A stretch of 64,000 nucleotides of DNA from Bolinopsis microptera (taxonomy: Eukaryota; Ctenophora; Tentaculata; Lobata; Bolinopsidae): positions 5,263,538 to 5,327,537 of the forward strand of contig NC_087084.1 in the NCBI RefSeq assembly GCF_026151205.1. Reading direction: 5' to 3'. Below are positions 12,501-22,475 of the stretch, one piece after another. Position 1 is the first letter of the stretch; every line of letters begins with the position of its first letter. Both the position numbers and the translations under genes were made by a program. The notes under the pieces were generated by a model. That model was given only the letters and a program-made list of their open reading frames with translations, had not been told where the DNA came from and ran no database searches.

Positions 12501-13889
12501 GAAGGAGAAAGAAAAGCTGAAATAGAGAGGGTAGCAAAGGAAATTGAGGACAGAAAAGCTGCAAGAAAGTTTATAGAAAAGGAAAAATCTGACGAAAAAC
12601 GTGAAGAAGAAAGAAAAGCTGAAATAGAAAGGGTAGCAAAGGAAATTGAGGACAGAAAAGCTGAAAGAAAGTTTATAGAAAAGGAAAAATCTGACGAAAA
12701 ACGTGAAGGAGAAAGAAAAGCTGAAATAGAGAGGGTAGCAAAGGAAATTGAAGACAGAAAAGCTGAAAGAAAGTTTATAGAAAAGGAAAAAGCTGACGAA
12801 AAACGTGAAGGAGAAAGAAAAGCTGAAATAGAGAGGGTAGCAAAGGAAATTGAGGACAGAAAAGCTAAAAGAAAGTTTATAGAAAGGGAAAAAGCTGACG
12901 AAAAACGTGAAGGAGAAAGAAAAGCTGAAATAGAGAGGGTAGCAAAGGAAATTGAGGATAGAAAAGCTGAAAGAAAGTTTATAGAAAAGGAAAAAGCTGA
13001 CGAAAAACGTGAAGGAGAAAGAAAAGCTGAAATAGAGAGGGTAGCAAAGGAAATTGAGGACAGAAAAGCTGAAAGAAAGTTTATAGAAAAGGAAAAAGCT
13101 AACGAAAAACGTGAAAGAGAGAGAAAAGCTGAAATAGAGAGGGTAGCAAAGGAACTTGAGGATAGAAAAGCTGAAAGAAAGTTAATAGAAAAGGAAAAAG
13201 CTGGCGAAAAACGTGAAAGGGAAAGAAAAGCTGAAATAGAGAGGGTAGCAAAGGAAATTGAGGATAAAAAAGCTAAAGTAAAGGCTGAAAAAGAAAGAAA
13301 AGCAAAGGAAGAGTCGGAAAGACAAAGAAAAGAAAGAGAGCAAGCTGATAAGGAAAGGAAAGAAAGAGAACAAGCAGATAGGGAAAGAAAGGCAAGAGAG
13401 AAAGCTGAAAAAGAAAGAGAGCAAGCTGACAAGGAAAGGAAAGAAAGAGAACAAGCAGATAGGGAAAGAAAGGCTAGAGAGAAAGCTGAAAAAGAAAGAG
13501 CGGAAAGTGAGAGGACACAAAAAGAGAAGTCACCTGAAGCATTGAACAACGGAAGGTACTGTGGTTGGAGGGAAATACCGAATACGAAACTAAACATGGG
13601 TCTTGCAGGAAGAATCATGAATAGGCTAAATCTTGAGGATGCCAAAGCCTTGTGCTTAAAAACAGAAACCTGTCAGGGAGTGGCCTGTAAGAATTTTGAG
13701 GAATGCCTACTCAGTTCATGTACCAGTAAAGGAAGGAAATACTTTAAAGGGTGGACAACTTATGTTCCGATTCCATGTGAATTTGAGACCGAGGGTTTTG
13801 GCAAGAAAGCTTATGTCGCTTTTCAGGATGCATTTTGTGGTTTTAAAGCTTGTCTTGTAGACAGATTCAATTATTATTTTGGGATGTAA
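6091..13889 (+). CDS. Secreted mosaic lectin: PAN-like modules, F-type lectin domain, charged helix
   Basis: Predicted 11-exon gene encoding about 1547 aa. Exons: 6091-6526, 6811-6957, 7141-7578, 7928-8119, 8301-8421, 8615-8829, 9066-9155, 9476-9964, 10138-10284, 11229-11666, 11959-13889. All junctions use GT-AG and the sum is a multiple of three. Residues 1-18 are a hydrophobic signal peptide, with a dibasic EKR soon after. The product is probably extracellular and carbohydrate-binding, inferred from the F-type lectin domain. Almost all introns are phase 1, the usual mark of exon shuffling. Order: PAN-like, half PAN plus beta-module, PAN C-half, F-type lectin, beta-module, half PAN plus beta-module, PAN C-half, long Glu/Lys/Arg helix, cysteine-rich C-terminus. 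Two introns have weaker signals (donor at 6527, acceptor at 9065). A single transcript using all exons is inferred; alternative use of the symmetric exons is possible. Confidence 0.75.
6811..6957 (+). CDS. Exon 2: N-terminal half of PAN-like module
   Basis: Encodes GRYLGGYCTSDYAYDTLDEC, then KEAYKHTNPPGKCGGITYE and NVKAG. This matches the first half of the module in exon 1 (TLDEAKEAF ... CGGISLDI). The YTLRQG half lies in exon 4, so exon 3 sits inside the module. Flanked by phase-1 introns. A near copy is exon 9 at 10138-10284. Confidence 0.75.
7141..7578 (+). CDS. Exon 3: beta-sandwich-like module, copy 1
   Basis: 146-residue module starting GEYVLKVMCDDTSTIYIDG. It continues with PGPNNWGQLATLKIPAST, IGIQCHNGGGSCGITAEVTD, VLLVSDNSWKCS, EDDSWKPAAENRPF and ends YCRRELPQ. 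Seven or more alternating beta-like strands with an IYIDG hairpin resemble the galactose-binding-like folds common in extracellular proteins of marine invertebrates; I do not recognise a named family with certainty. It is bounded by phase-1 introns, so skipping or including it keeps the frame. Copies 2 and 3 at 9476 and 11229 differ at only a handful of residues. Confidence 0.75.
7928..8119 (+). CDS. Exon 4: C-terminal half of PAN-like module plus Lys/Glu linker
   Basis: Encodes GKYTLRQGRDPQDSPNGAVT then WYP, matching YTLRSG ... VAWTPC of exon 1, followed by a charged stretch with KKKVAREKERKAKEK. It is the short counterpart of the start of exon 11, where the same half-module leads into the long charged helix. 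Phase 1 on both sides. Confidence 0.7.
8301..9155 (+). CDS. Exons 5-7: F-type lectin (fucolectin) domain
   Basis: Three exons, 8301-8421, 8615-8829 and 9066-9155. They encode NLALNQQAEQ, ALKAVDGNRDGNWR, NGWWRVTLSKVYYISYIDVY, NRMDKSQERL, VSGVQKYTF and finally LQLAEVEVYG. This order (NLALNQ.A, A.DGN.DGNW, WW.V.L, I..V.IYNR.D...RL, L.LAEVEVYG) is the signature of F-type lectin/FTP domains, which typically bind fucose through Arg and His residues in the loops. The acceptor at 9064-9065 (CAATATAG) is needed for frame; the more obvious CCAG at 9024 leads to a stop. The usual HTNN-type loop is not obvious here (STRSKNGWW), so sugar specificity cannot be assumed. Confidence 0.8.
8762..8915. repeat. 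77-bp tandem duplication across an exon-intron border
   Basis: 8762-8838 and 8839-8915 are two nearly identical 77-bp copies (one G/A change seen at the CCACAG junction). Each contains the last part of lectin exon 6 and its 5' splice site GATG|GTATGTT. The second copy falls inside intron 6 if the first donor is used. Confidence 0.9.
9476..9964 (+). CDS. Exon 8: beta-sandwich-like module, copy 2, with extra tail
   Basis: Same module as exon 3 up to YCRRELPQ, followed by LPDGKESTEVKFTGNADG before a phase-1 donor at 9965. The extra tail resembles the end of exon 4 (AEAKFTADTG), so this exon looks like a fusion of the module with the linker. Compared with copy 1 it differs mainly at GEKK for GQKK and SNER for SDER. 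The acceptor and about 20 bp upstream are also conserved (CTCTATATTCTCATTTCAG). Confidence 0.75.
10138..10284 (+). CDS. Exon 9: second split PAN-like half-module
   Basis: Encodes GWVKYEGKYLEGYC, then YAYETFDECREAYKHTDPP and KCGGITYENVKAG. It is a close copy of exon 2 and has the same phase-1 borders; the flanking intron sequence (CAAACCCAG acceptor, GTGAATACAATTCTAC donor side) is conserved too, showing that exon and intron were duplicated together. Confidence 0.75.
10649..11200 (-). pseudogene. CR1/L2-type LINE fragment, reverse transcriptase C-terminal region
   Basis: An antisense open frame inside intron 9 encodes a typical end of a CR1/L2-like ORF2: YYCNSVYYGITEKNLHKLQK, IQNNAARFIFG, KKLHFLPVRFRIKFKISLLV, FKCLNNIAPQYLQ and, near the end, FCGPKIWNELPYSVRS. 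Only the part after the catalytic palm remains, so it is a 5'-truncated copy. It lies opposite to the host gene and enlarges this intron relative to the equivalent intron between exons 2 and 3. Confidence 0.85.
11229..11666 (+). CDS. Exon 10: beta-sandwich-like module, copy 3
   Basis: Same length and phase as exon 3. Visible changes are GEKK for GQKK, ENQPF for ENRPF and RAWIG for RAWKG. The downstream intron also keeps strong similarity to intron 3 (GTATGTTTGATGAGTTTTAG and the following 200 bp), so the exon and its 3' intron were copied as one unit. Confidence 0.75.
11959..13889 (+). CDS. Exon 11: PAN C-half, 34-residue charged repeats, cysteine-rich C-terminus
   Basis: Starts GKYTLRQGRDPQDSSIGAIT, the C-half of the PAN-like module. 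It is followed by about 12 copies of a 34-residue unit based on AEIERVAKEIEDRKAERKF and IEKEKADEKREGERK (102 bp per unit, roughly 12106-13290), then a second Glu/Lys/Arg/Gln stretch with EREQADKERKEREQADRER. The composition, almost free of hydrophobic heptad positions, suggests a stable single alpha-helix rather than a classical coiled coil. The last ~115 residues hold cysteines: YCGWREIPNTK, LEDAKALCLKTETCQGVACK, EECLLSSC, FKGWTTYVPIPCE, AFCGFKACLVD, then stop TAA 13887-13889. LEDAKALC ... CQGVAC again resembles an apple/PAN module. A 584-codon antisense frame over the repeats is an artefact. Confidence 0.8.
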
Positions 13890-15595
13890 GTATGTAAGGC
13901 CAAGGGGAAAACAAAACATCACTTTGATGGTTAAAATAGAATTTGAAAATTTAGTTATTGATCAGTGTAACTAAATTTCATGTTTAAATTGAGATTTTCA
14001 TGGAAATTGATGCATTTTAATTGTAATCAAGTAATCAATCAAGTTAAATGAGTTAATGTAGATTTTACCTGAACTTTGTGAATCGTCATCTCGTTCAATT
14101 TGGTGGTCATGTGCAGTCATGTAATATTGCAGTCTACCTTTCCTATAAAATGAAAAATTTCAAAATGTTAGCTTAAGTATTTCGATACAATATCACAACG
14201 AGGTTTGTCAAACGACAGTACAAATTATATGAAATTTATTGCTGCATTATTTAACAATGTTTCACCTCCACAACACTCTGTCATAAAACATGTATCATCA
14301 AATTTAAATAAATGTAATGAATATTATGACTCATATATGAACCTAATAACTGTCATGATCATGACATGGCAAAAACATAAAAATGCAACAAAAAACTGTA
14401 AGTTATGAAATGTCTAAGTATAATATTAAATTATGTAATATCTCGTTGAAAGATAACAAAAACGTAATTTGATTTGGGGTGTGGTCTATAAATTTCTAGC
14501 CAAAATCTGGGAATGATGATCTTCGAAAGGATATAACATAAATGCGAAGAATATTTACCGTTCTTAACTGTTCAATAATTTTAGATTGATTACAACATAT
14601 TATGGCCTCTTACAATCGAAATCCCTTTGTTCTTTTGCCATCTGAAATTAGGAAAGAATGTCATTGTGTTTCTTATATTAAAAAAGGGTCAACTAATTTA
14701 TTAATTAACTAGTAAGATCAAGTCACTATCCTGATTATTGTATAATGTATAATATCATACACGAAACTTTTAGTTGGCTGTTGGGCTGAATATTTAGTTT
14801 ACTTTGTTTCGATCGAATGATACACTTATTGCAATGAATATCTTATTGACTTATTTGATCAACGCATTATTTAAGTCTTCGTTCAACATTTTATGTAAAT
14901 AAAACAAAATTGTTTACAAAACTTACATAACTTACCTCAAAGGTTCAACAAATCCTTAAATTATAGAAGGATGAACAAATTAAATACTCTTAGAAATAAT
15001 TCCTTGCATGCCGTGTAAAAAAACCCTTCCCCACAAATTGTTAAATGTCATCTGATGACCATAACCTTAGTAACATCATTGATTCACAAGGTTTAATATT
15101 ATTAAAAAACATTTCCAATAAAGTTTAGAATACCATTGAAAGATATGACACTTTTACAGTCTAAGACCAACTTCATAATTCCAAATCGAATGAATAGATT
15201 TTCTGAAAATTTATTTATTGAGTAATTGGAATAAACAATAATATATCTCTTGCACTAAGAGAAAAAAATCTAGAAGATGTTTCAAGAAGATATTATTGTC
15301 TTATTCTGCTAAAAACTATCAACGAGCATTGCTTTTAAGACTGTAAACAAATTTACAAATTCACTTTGGCAATAGATCTTTTAGGACAATAAAAAAGGCT
15401 CTAAAGATAATTGTCTGAGAAACAGATCTTCCACTCAGTACCATACTATCATGAGAACGATAATTGATAATTATACCGTATACCTACTAAAATCGATCAA
15501 TCAATTAATCTATAAGGATCTACAACTTCGTATCCGAAAACCAATAATCTGTACATAAAACTAAAATCTTAGTCTGTCATCAATCAAGTGCCATC
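13890..15595. other. AT-rich intergenic spacer
   Basis: No gene recognised between the end of the mosaic lectin gene (plus) and the end of the CHMP1 gene (minus), two convergent genes. It should include both 3' UTRs. Short open frames here have no recognisable domain. Confidence 0.5.
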
Positions 15596-16821
15596 TCAGT
15601 TTCTGAGCTGTGCCAATCGGCGAGTCAGTGCATCTTCTTGCTGGTTGCTGACACTAGTAGAGCTAGAAGCCACACCAATTGAGTCAGTTGGTGCTGTTGC
15701 TGCGTCAGACAGCATGCTTGTCATTTCTAGACCATGCTCATCAGCAACTTGTTGTATGAGGGAATCAACCTGTAGAATTTGGTTATATTGTACTGAAATT
15801 TAATAAATAATCATGTTGAACTACCATAATACAAGCAATAAACTAGTTCTCAAATATTCCACTCAGGGTACGGATGCGTACAGAGAGTTGATTTGAAAAT
15901 ATAAATTCAGTGAGACTAAAACCCACCTGATCTGCAGGAGTAGAGAGTGTTGTGGCATTGCCCATGCTCTGATCCATGGCATTAGCTGCAACATCTAAGT
16001 TCTCTGTTTGACTTTCAAACTTATCCATTATTTCTTGTACCTGTTAATAGATTTTAAGTGATTTCCCTTGAATCTACGGAGAATAAACCTTGAAAAAATT
16101 CATTGAAGGGTTACCTTCAGCATAAATCGTAAATTTTAATCGTTTAAAGTCTTCTTTTGTTGTGAGAACAACTTGTTTAGAGTAGTGTACAGTTCCAGCA
16201 TACCTTTTGAAGGTCCATTGAGGCCATGGCTTTGTCTAACCCTTTGACAACATGTCCCATATCTTTAGACATCTGCAAATAAGAGATAATAATGATAATT
16301 CAAAATCTTTACCTAATTATTGGTTATTGTGTAAAGCATAACATGTATATCTGTGTAATGTGTACCACAAATGAAAGTATACCTGCTTCATTGCCATGGC
16401 TGTTTTAATTCTGGATGCAACACCATCTACTCTCGCAGACATTCTTAGATAGTTTAACGACTCACTCCTCTTTCTGATAGCATTTTCACTATATATCCTG
16501 GCACCTGCAAATGTAAGTAACATTACGGATGGTATTTAACAAATTATGTATTATGTAGTACATGTACAGCAAGAAATTTAAAAATTAGATCGTATTCACC
16601 GACTCAGTAATAGTAATAGATTACAGCTATTACAGACAAGATTGTGATTAAATGTGACATTGTTGCAGCTGTGATTATTTACCATCAACATTGCCTTGCT
16701 GAAGAGCTTTTTTGATCTTTGCTTTGTTCTGATTGTGCTCTTTTTCGCTTCTTTTAGACTCCCGTTCTAGTTGTTTTGCACAGAACTTAAGTTGAAACAA
16801 GGAATCCTCCATTGACGGCAT
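15596..16821 (-). CDS. CHMP1: Charged multivesicular body protein 1 (ESCRT-III subunit)
   Basis: Complete five-exon gene on the minus strand, 205 aa: exons 16683-16821, 16383-16504, 16204-16272, 15927-16040, 15596-15769, all GT-AG and in frame. The N-terminus [20 protein letters not shown], then [27 protein letters not shown]-like [73 protein letters not shown] and C-terminal [12 protein letters not shown] are diagnostic of CHMP1. The basic first helices form the Snf7 core; the terminal RRLAQLRN is the MIT-interacting motif that recruits VPS4 and related MIT proteins. The protein acts in the cytosol at membranes in late ESCRT-III assembly, multivesicular body sorting and abscission. Length is close to the family norm (about 196-203). 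Animals with two genes have CHMP1A and CHMP1B; I do not assign which. Confidence 0.96.
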
Positions 16822-18395
16822 GGTGATATCTTACCTTATTGCTATCACTGAAAGATGTTATAATATTAAGGAGGTACAAATCAGCTACCAGGGACAGTTT
16901 TCTTTTTCAGTGAAGGAGTAAAGTCCCAACAACATTACTATGAAATAAACATGTCACAACTTAATCATGTCACAACAACGTCAAGGACATGTCATAACCT
17001 TGTCATAGTCATGTCATAGTCTATGGAGTTTAAGAAGTCGTATTTAAACATAAATCTCATCATAATTAATTGGATAAGTCACTGTATAATCACTGCACTG
17101 ATTCAGGGACAATAGATAGAAAGCTATTCTATGGAACTATTTGAAAAACGTTCACTCATACTATCATGATGTCGACTATTATATGATAATTTAGTACAAC
17201 CGAGAAAATTATGCTTGGTGAAGGTGTAATAATCACATTTTCGAGATAAGCTGCCAATCTTTCTGTTTACAATCAGAAGGAAATTAATTGCCTATTTAGT
17301 CGGATTCTATACATTTGTCATTCACACTTGCTGTTGCTTTGGCTGCAGTGTGAAACGTTAGCAGTATATCCTCCTCTACACGTGGATTTGCTGTGAGAAA
17401 AATTGTTGACATCTTTATCTCACCAGTGCTCACAGGATAAATAAGACCAATCTTATACCAACATTTGGCATAGAATTTTCTTACCTGAGCCTGGGGACCT
17501 CCCGACCTCGCATTTTAATGTTACCGAAATGTTTTTTGGATTTGCAGGGCTCGCTGATGACTTAATTTGTCATCATTTATATTTTTCGATATTGCAATTA
17601 GGTTTAACTAGCTTGCTAATCTATTACTCGCTACTCTCACGTTCGAGAAGTTCGAGAAGTTCGAGAAGTTCGAGAAGTTCGAGAAGAGCACCATGCATTA
17701 GGATTAGCGTGCCAGGTAACAAATAGGTGTACATTAATATGTAAACAATAAGCGAGCGTGCTAAATCACTTTACAGTCGATCTTCAAAATTGTTCTCAAA
17801 GGGCCCCCGACAGTTGAAATCAACTTGAATCCATGTATTTTCGGACACTGATTCCGAATAACCCCCATGACACAGAGTTAAAATGCTCTCCTGGCGAAAT
17901 TTTGGCGCAAACCTGTCTCGATCAAGTCATATGACCGTACAAGGAATTTAGTCCAATGATCTAATTTATCGTTAAGGTTACGGCGCGGTTATAGCATATA
18001 CAATTTTGTTAAGGATTGGGTCAGGGTTAGGGTTATATTTAAATAAAAAGGTTAGACTTGAGTTTCGAATGGTCGTTCAGGGCCAGCTAAAGAACAAATT
18101 GAAAAGTCATGAGACAGTCTTGTAGCGCAATGTACTGGGCCGCGCCGCGCATCCAATAATGCTTCTTACGACCGCAGCTTTTTTTGCGACCACAGACTCA
18201 CCGAGCTGCGAATAAAAAGATTGACATCGTCAGTTAAGTTATTGCAGAGCTAGCTACGGTTTAAAAGGGTTTTATATTTACTCTCACTTGCATGAAATAA
18301 GCGCGCCCGCAGCGGCGCAAAAGCACATGGTTAGTTAAATGACAGTCTACAACTATATGTCACATTTAATAGTATTATTGTCGAAGCCTAAATTT
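16822..18395. other. Spacer upstream of CHMP1 with a short 9-bp repeat
   Basis: Contains the 5' flank of CHMP1 and no recognised gene. A run of five TTCGAGAAG units lies at 17642-17686. Near 16960-17035 ATGTCA/TGTCAT motifs recur (CATGTCACAAC, CATGTCATAACC). The rest looks like ordinary spacer. Confidence 0.5.
17642..17686. repeat. (TTCGAGAAG)5 minisatellite
   Basis: Five exact copies of a 9-bp unit. Each contains TTCNNGAA, so it superficially resembles heat-shock element halves, but it is about 820 bp from the CHMP1 start and may be only a simple repeat. Confidence 0.9.
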
Positions 18396-18488
18396 TTAAC
18401 GGGTGATACTCGTAAAATATCTGTTCCATATATTGGACCGTCGACGAGTCTAACTTGGCGCGCGTCCTGGTAGGTTGTAAACCTACAA
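18396..18488 (-). mobile_element. 93-bp mini-element with 8-bp target duplication, copy 1
   Basis: The 93-bp sequence from TTAACGGGTGATACTCG to GTAAACCTACAA is flanked on both sides by CTAAATTT (18388-18395 and 18489-18496). The same element lies in the other orientation at 60420-60508 with its own 8-bp duplication. An 8-bp duplication fits hAT-type transposition, though the ends are not clear inverted repeats. Confidence 0.75.
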
Positions 18489-19361
18489 CTAAATTTCAAA
18501 AGCTTATTAATTGTTGAGCCGGCCCGGGGAAATTCTGGTCGAGGTCGTTCATGAAGTACAAGCTGTGAACATGACAATGTCATGCCAACAATGGAGATGT
18601 TTCCAAACCGCACGCTTGTACTCGCTCATGATTGACCCGCGCGCGCGCCTAGCTCTATACTAGCTCTGCGAACGTCGGTACCGCTTAAGCATGAAATACT
18701 TAGTACTACGCGGTTCTCAGTACAGGTTCTGCGTGAACATTTGTAGCTGTAGCACAAGTTTGATGATCATGCACGATGGGACCACTGGAAGCGCATTGCA
18801 CTAGAGATTTTTCGCGCGCTGAGTGTTGCCAGGCAAATATTTCATCATGATTCCCATTAGCTTCCAGCTCTATCTTTACTTGGCATATCATTAGTTCATG
18901 TTTCAGTTTTAAAGAGAATCCTTTGTTCTGCATCCCAGTATAAATTTTATCAGTTAACTTTTTGATGAAGTTGACTATCAAATGTGCGTAAAGTAATCAG
19001 TTTTCGACAGACCACTGCAAGAGAACTTCATTTTTATCCTACCCAGAAAACTGAGAATATATTGGAAAACATCTCAACTTTATGTGTGCAAATTTTCAGA
19101 ATGGCTCGACAAGATGGTTTCGAGATAGAGATGATCAAACACGATGTTTCTGTGTTATTTTAATACATTCGCGTGCAATTTTTAACGCCAATTGTAAGAT
19201 GTAAGCATTGAACGCCAATTGTAAGCATTGAAAATATTAGAGATTTGATAGAATAGTGCATTGTAACAGAATATAATAACACATAGTATTAGAAAGATTA
19301 ATTACCACAATAGCTCGATCATGAGATCAGTGGACTGTTTGGATGCTTTCAATGTGAATAG

Positions 19362-19446
19362 TAAGCTGGGTGTGGGTTCGAGTCTCACCGGGGGTTGAAA
19401 TCTTCGATTTCAAATCCCGGTGAGCTTCGAACCCACACCCAGCTTA
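19362..19446. repeat. 85-nt near-perfect hairpin
   Basis: Arms TAAGCTGGGTGTGGGTTCGA (plus CTCACCGGG after a two-base mismatch) at 19362-19392 pair with 19416-19446. The inner part TTGAAATC/GATTTCAA extends the stem to a three-base loop. The arm contains GGTTCGAGTC, similar to a tRNA internal B box, on both strands. Confidence 0.85.
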
Positions 19447-19968
19447 ATGTTTTTGCTTTATCCATTAAGTTTATAAATATAAGATATCATTGAGATAAAC
19501 AAATTAGGTTATTAGTTATATTAAAACACTACCACAAATATAATACTCCATCATTCACTTTATTACTGAGTACTGACACGTAATAAAGTTGACTATAAAA
19601 TGTGCGTAAAGTAATCAGTTTTCGACAGACCACTGCAAGAGAACCTCATTATTAGCCCTCCCAGAAAACTCAGAATATATTGGACATCATCTTAACTTTA
19701 TGTGTGCAAATTTCCAGAATGGCACGACAGAATGGTTTAGAGATAGAGATGATCAAAGACGATGTTTCTGTGTTATTGTAATACATTCGCGTGCAATTTT
19801 GAACGCCAATCTTAACAATATAACAATTGAAAATGTTATCAGTTTGATCGAATAGTGCATTGTAGCACAATATAATAACACACAGTATCAAAATGACCAG
19901 TTACCACAATGGCTCGGTCATGACAGCAAAAGACTAATTCTATATGTTGACACAAGCAATAAGTAAAC

Positions 19969-20064
19969 TCAGTGTGGGTTCGAGTCTGACCAGGGGTTAA
20001 ATTCTACGATTTCAAAGATTTCGAAGATTTCAACACCTGGCCAGACTCAAACCCACATCTGGTC
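19969..20064. repeat. Second, diverged hairpin in the duplicated unit
   Basis: Same design as the 19362 hairpin: left arm TGTGGGTTCGAGTCTGACCA, right arm reading GGCCAGACTCAAACCCACA. Several mismatches exist between the arms, and the two hairpins differ from one another, yet each has stayed self-complementary. Confidence 0.7.
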
Positions 20065-21768
20065 GAATGCTTTTGCTTTATCTATATTATTTATAAATAT
20101 AAGTTAAATACAATATCTTATTGAGATAAACAAATAAAGTCAGTAGTTAGATTAATACACGAACACAGATATAATCATTGACATTATTACTAACACGTAA
20201 TTTGCCATAACTCCGGTCTCCGGATTGGAAATATGTTCCCAAGGCCCAATTATTCTCAAACCCCATCGATATTGAAAGTCTGAAAATAATTCAAAACTAC
20301 CACTACTTACTCTCATTCTGTTGAACAATCAGTAAGAAGAGTTTTGATGATTAAATGTGAATCCTATCTCAGAAAATGGATTCCATGATGCGTTTGATAT
20401 TGGTTACGCGAACCAGGATTTGCTCCTTCATGAGCATTGTAGCGTTTCCCTTCAAAAAGCAATACTGGCCAGTGCGAAAAGCCTGCTGGCTTTGGATCAA
20501 TTCATTATATTATATTCGACCGACCATATCATGCATATTCAAATTTTAACTCTTAACTGACATTGATTGCTTTTTTTACAATTCATAGATTTTACATTCG
20601 CGCCTTCCGTAAAGTAGAGCAAGATTCTGAAATTTCAGCAGGCAAACTGGACTTTATCAATGTTGTTGAAAGAGTTTCTAAAGATGATCAAGAAAGTTAC
20701 TGAAACGATTCCGTCTATCCTACATAACAGTCTATCCTACATAACAGTATTTTAGGCCTCGTTTGCAAAATTTTAGCGCACAGAATTAAACCAAGTTCTG
20801 CTGTATTGCGAGCAGCGATAGAAGGAAGTTTTCTCCAACAGTTGAAGAGCGAGGGGTAGTGTGAACGAGTTCATCAGTTCATTCTTTTCTTTTGTGGCAG
20901 AATTAACTCCCTGTCAAAGATTAATAATGTGAAACGAATTTGAAACATAACCTCAGCAAGTCGTGAGTTGTGTCAAAATTGTATGATAGATAATAATCTC
21001 AGAACTTTCTAAATCTTAATAACATTTTTTCATCAGCATTGGCAAATAATTGGCAATAGTAATTTTGCTTCAACTTACATTTGTTCTCGGAGAAGGAATG
21101 TTACACAATGTTTACATGGTCCTGGCCTGATCGGCAATACTATTCGCTACTTTTCAGGATTTAATCCCTGAAATTTTGTACAATGCTAGCAGGAATTACG
21201 AAATCTATTCGAAGGTTATTTAGTTTGTTCCTCAAACCGCTCCACAAAATACTCCACAACTCCCTCTCTACTTCTCCCGCTTCCCCATCAACATTTCACT
21301 ACCACTCCTCCCCCGCCCCCGAAGAGGAAAGGTCACCATTTCTACTCACACTCACAACACAGCACTCAGTCTTGGTCCAAGAAAGCAAAAGATGATCTAC
21401 TCGCTACGGTACAGGAGAATATTTCTGCAATGGCCATCAATCTACGTTGGAAAGAGTTATTTGCTAACACTCAACCGACACTCTCAACAAACATTTGAAG
21501 TAGACTTACACCTGTGCTCCACGTCTAGTAGACCAGAGAAATCTGGGCCAAGACTTCTGAAATAGAGGAGATACCACATCAAGAGGATTAATACAAGCTT
21601 CTTTTAGCTTATTTAATCTTTTTGCCATCTCCAAGAATAAGTGGCTGTTATGATTTCTTTTCACTGTCGCTAAACGTGTAAACAATTTTATAGATATTCA
21701 TGCCATACAATTGCAGTACCTACCTATTGAACCTATGAAAGTATTTTTACCTAGCAGCAGTAAAATCG

Positions 21769-22475
21769 GGGGGGGGGGGGGGGGGGGGGGGGTAAGGGAT
21801 CATGTATTAACTGTTTTTAGGATAATAATTAAGACACCCACCCCCTTTTACCGGCTTTTGTGGTACTAACTGTTGAGAAATCACTGTACTATGTCTTGGT
21901 TTATAAAATAAAATACCCACCCAGAAATTGCTTTAAACAGCTCATTAAATATGACTTTTTAGTTTTAAAAGGATCCGATATTGAATGTAAACAATGAAAC
22001 TAACAGTTGAGATATCTATGCTTAATTAAAAACATACACTAACACACGCCCACATGTTTACAGATTACAATTACACACATGGCATGTATGTAATGTGTAC
22101 TATACATATCACACATCATTTAAGAACCAGTAGTTGAAATACATTTTAAAATAAATTAAACACTGCACCTTCTCAAACGGAAAAGTCAACAAAGCCAAAG
22201 GCCACTTTTTAAAATTATACAAAAGATCAATCGCACTCTGTTTAATAAATTATATCTTAATTTACTAACTGTTTTTGGGCAAATTAGACCTAAGACTCAC
22301 TATTTAGTAGCATACAGTACAAACTGTTTTTCTGGGAAATGAGCAGCAGATCTACCACTTAGTACAAAAGTACTAACTGTGTTTTGGAAGAATATATGAC
22401 ACACCACCCCAACGTCACGTACAGTTAACAGTACTCAGTACCTGATCCCGGGGTCCCCCCTCCTCCCCCGGTAAA
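21769..22475. repeat. G-run to C-rich block with repeated TACTAACTGTTTTT motifs
   Basis: Begins with a run of over 20 G after AGTAAAATC and ends near CCTCCTCCCCCGGTAAAATA, so the borders are roughly inverse in composition. Inside, ACTAACTGTTTTT-like motifs recur about five times (21809, 21864, 22263, 22319, 22369), each followed by CACCC or similar. It may be a transposon with subterminal repeats; not proven. Confidence 0.35.

Larger units (their letters stand above)
18965..20200. repeat. Tandem duplication of a ~0.6-kb unit, each with a long hairpin
   Basis: 18965-19583 and 19584-20200 are diverged copies of one unit. Both begin GTTGACTATNAAATGTGCG and share CAGTTTTCGACAGACCACTG, GAGATAGAGATGATCAAA and ACATTCGCGTGCAATTTT. 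Each carries a hairpin about 400 bp in. No coding potential seen. Confidence 0.85.

Noticed and set aside
11891-13645. A 584-codon antisense frame over the charged repeats
   Set aside because: It is the reverse reading of Glu/Lys codons and gives Ser/Phe/Leu repeats with no domain; the plus strand encodes a coherent exon with flanking splice sites.
17642-17686. Heat-shock element cluster
   Set aside because: TTCNNGAA is present in each unit, but successive units are spaced by one base instead of two between GAA and TTC, and the site is far from the CHMP1 start.
19362-19446. A tRNA gene
   Set aside because: The B-box-like GGTTCGAGTC is present, but there is no A box, anticodon arm or cloverleaf; the sequence folds as one long hairpin.
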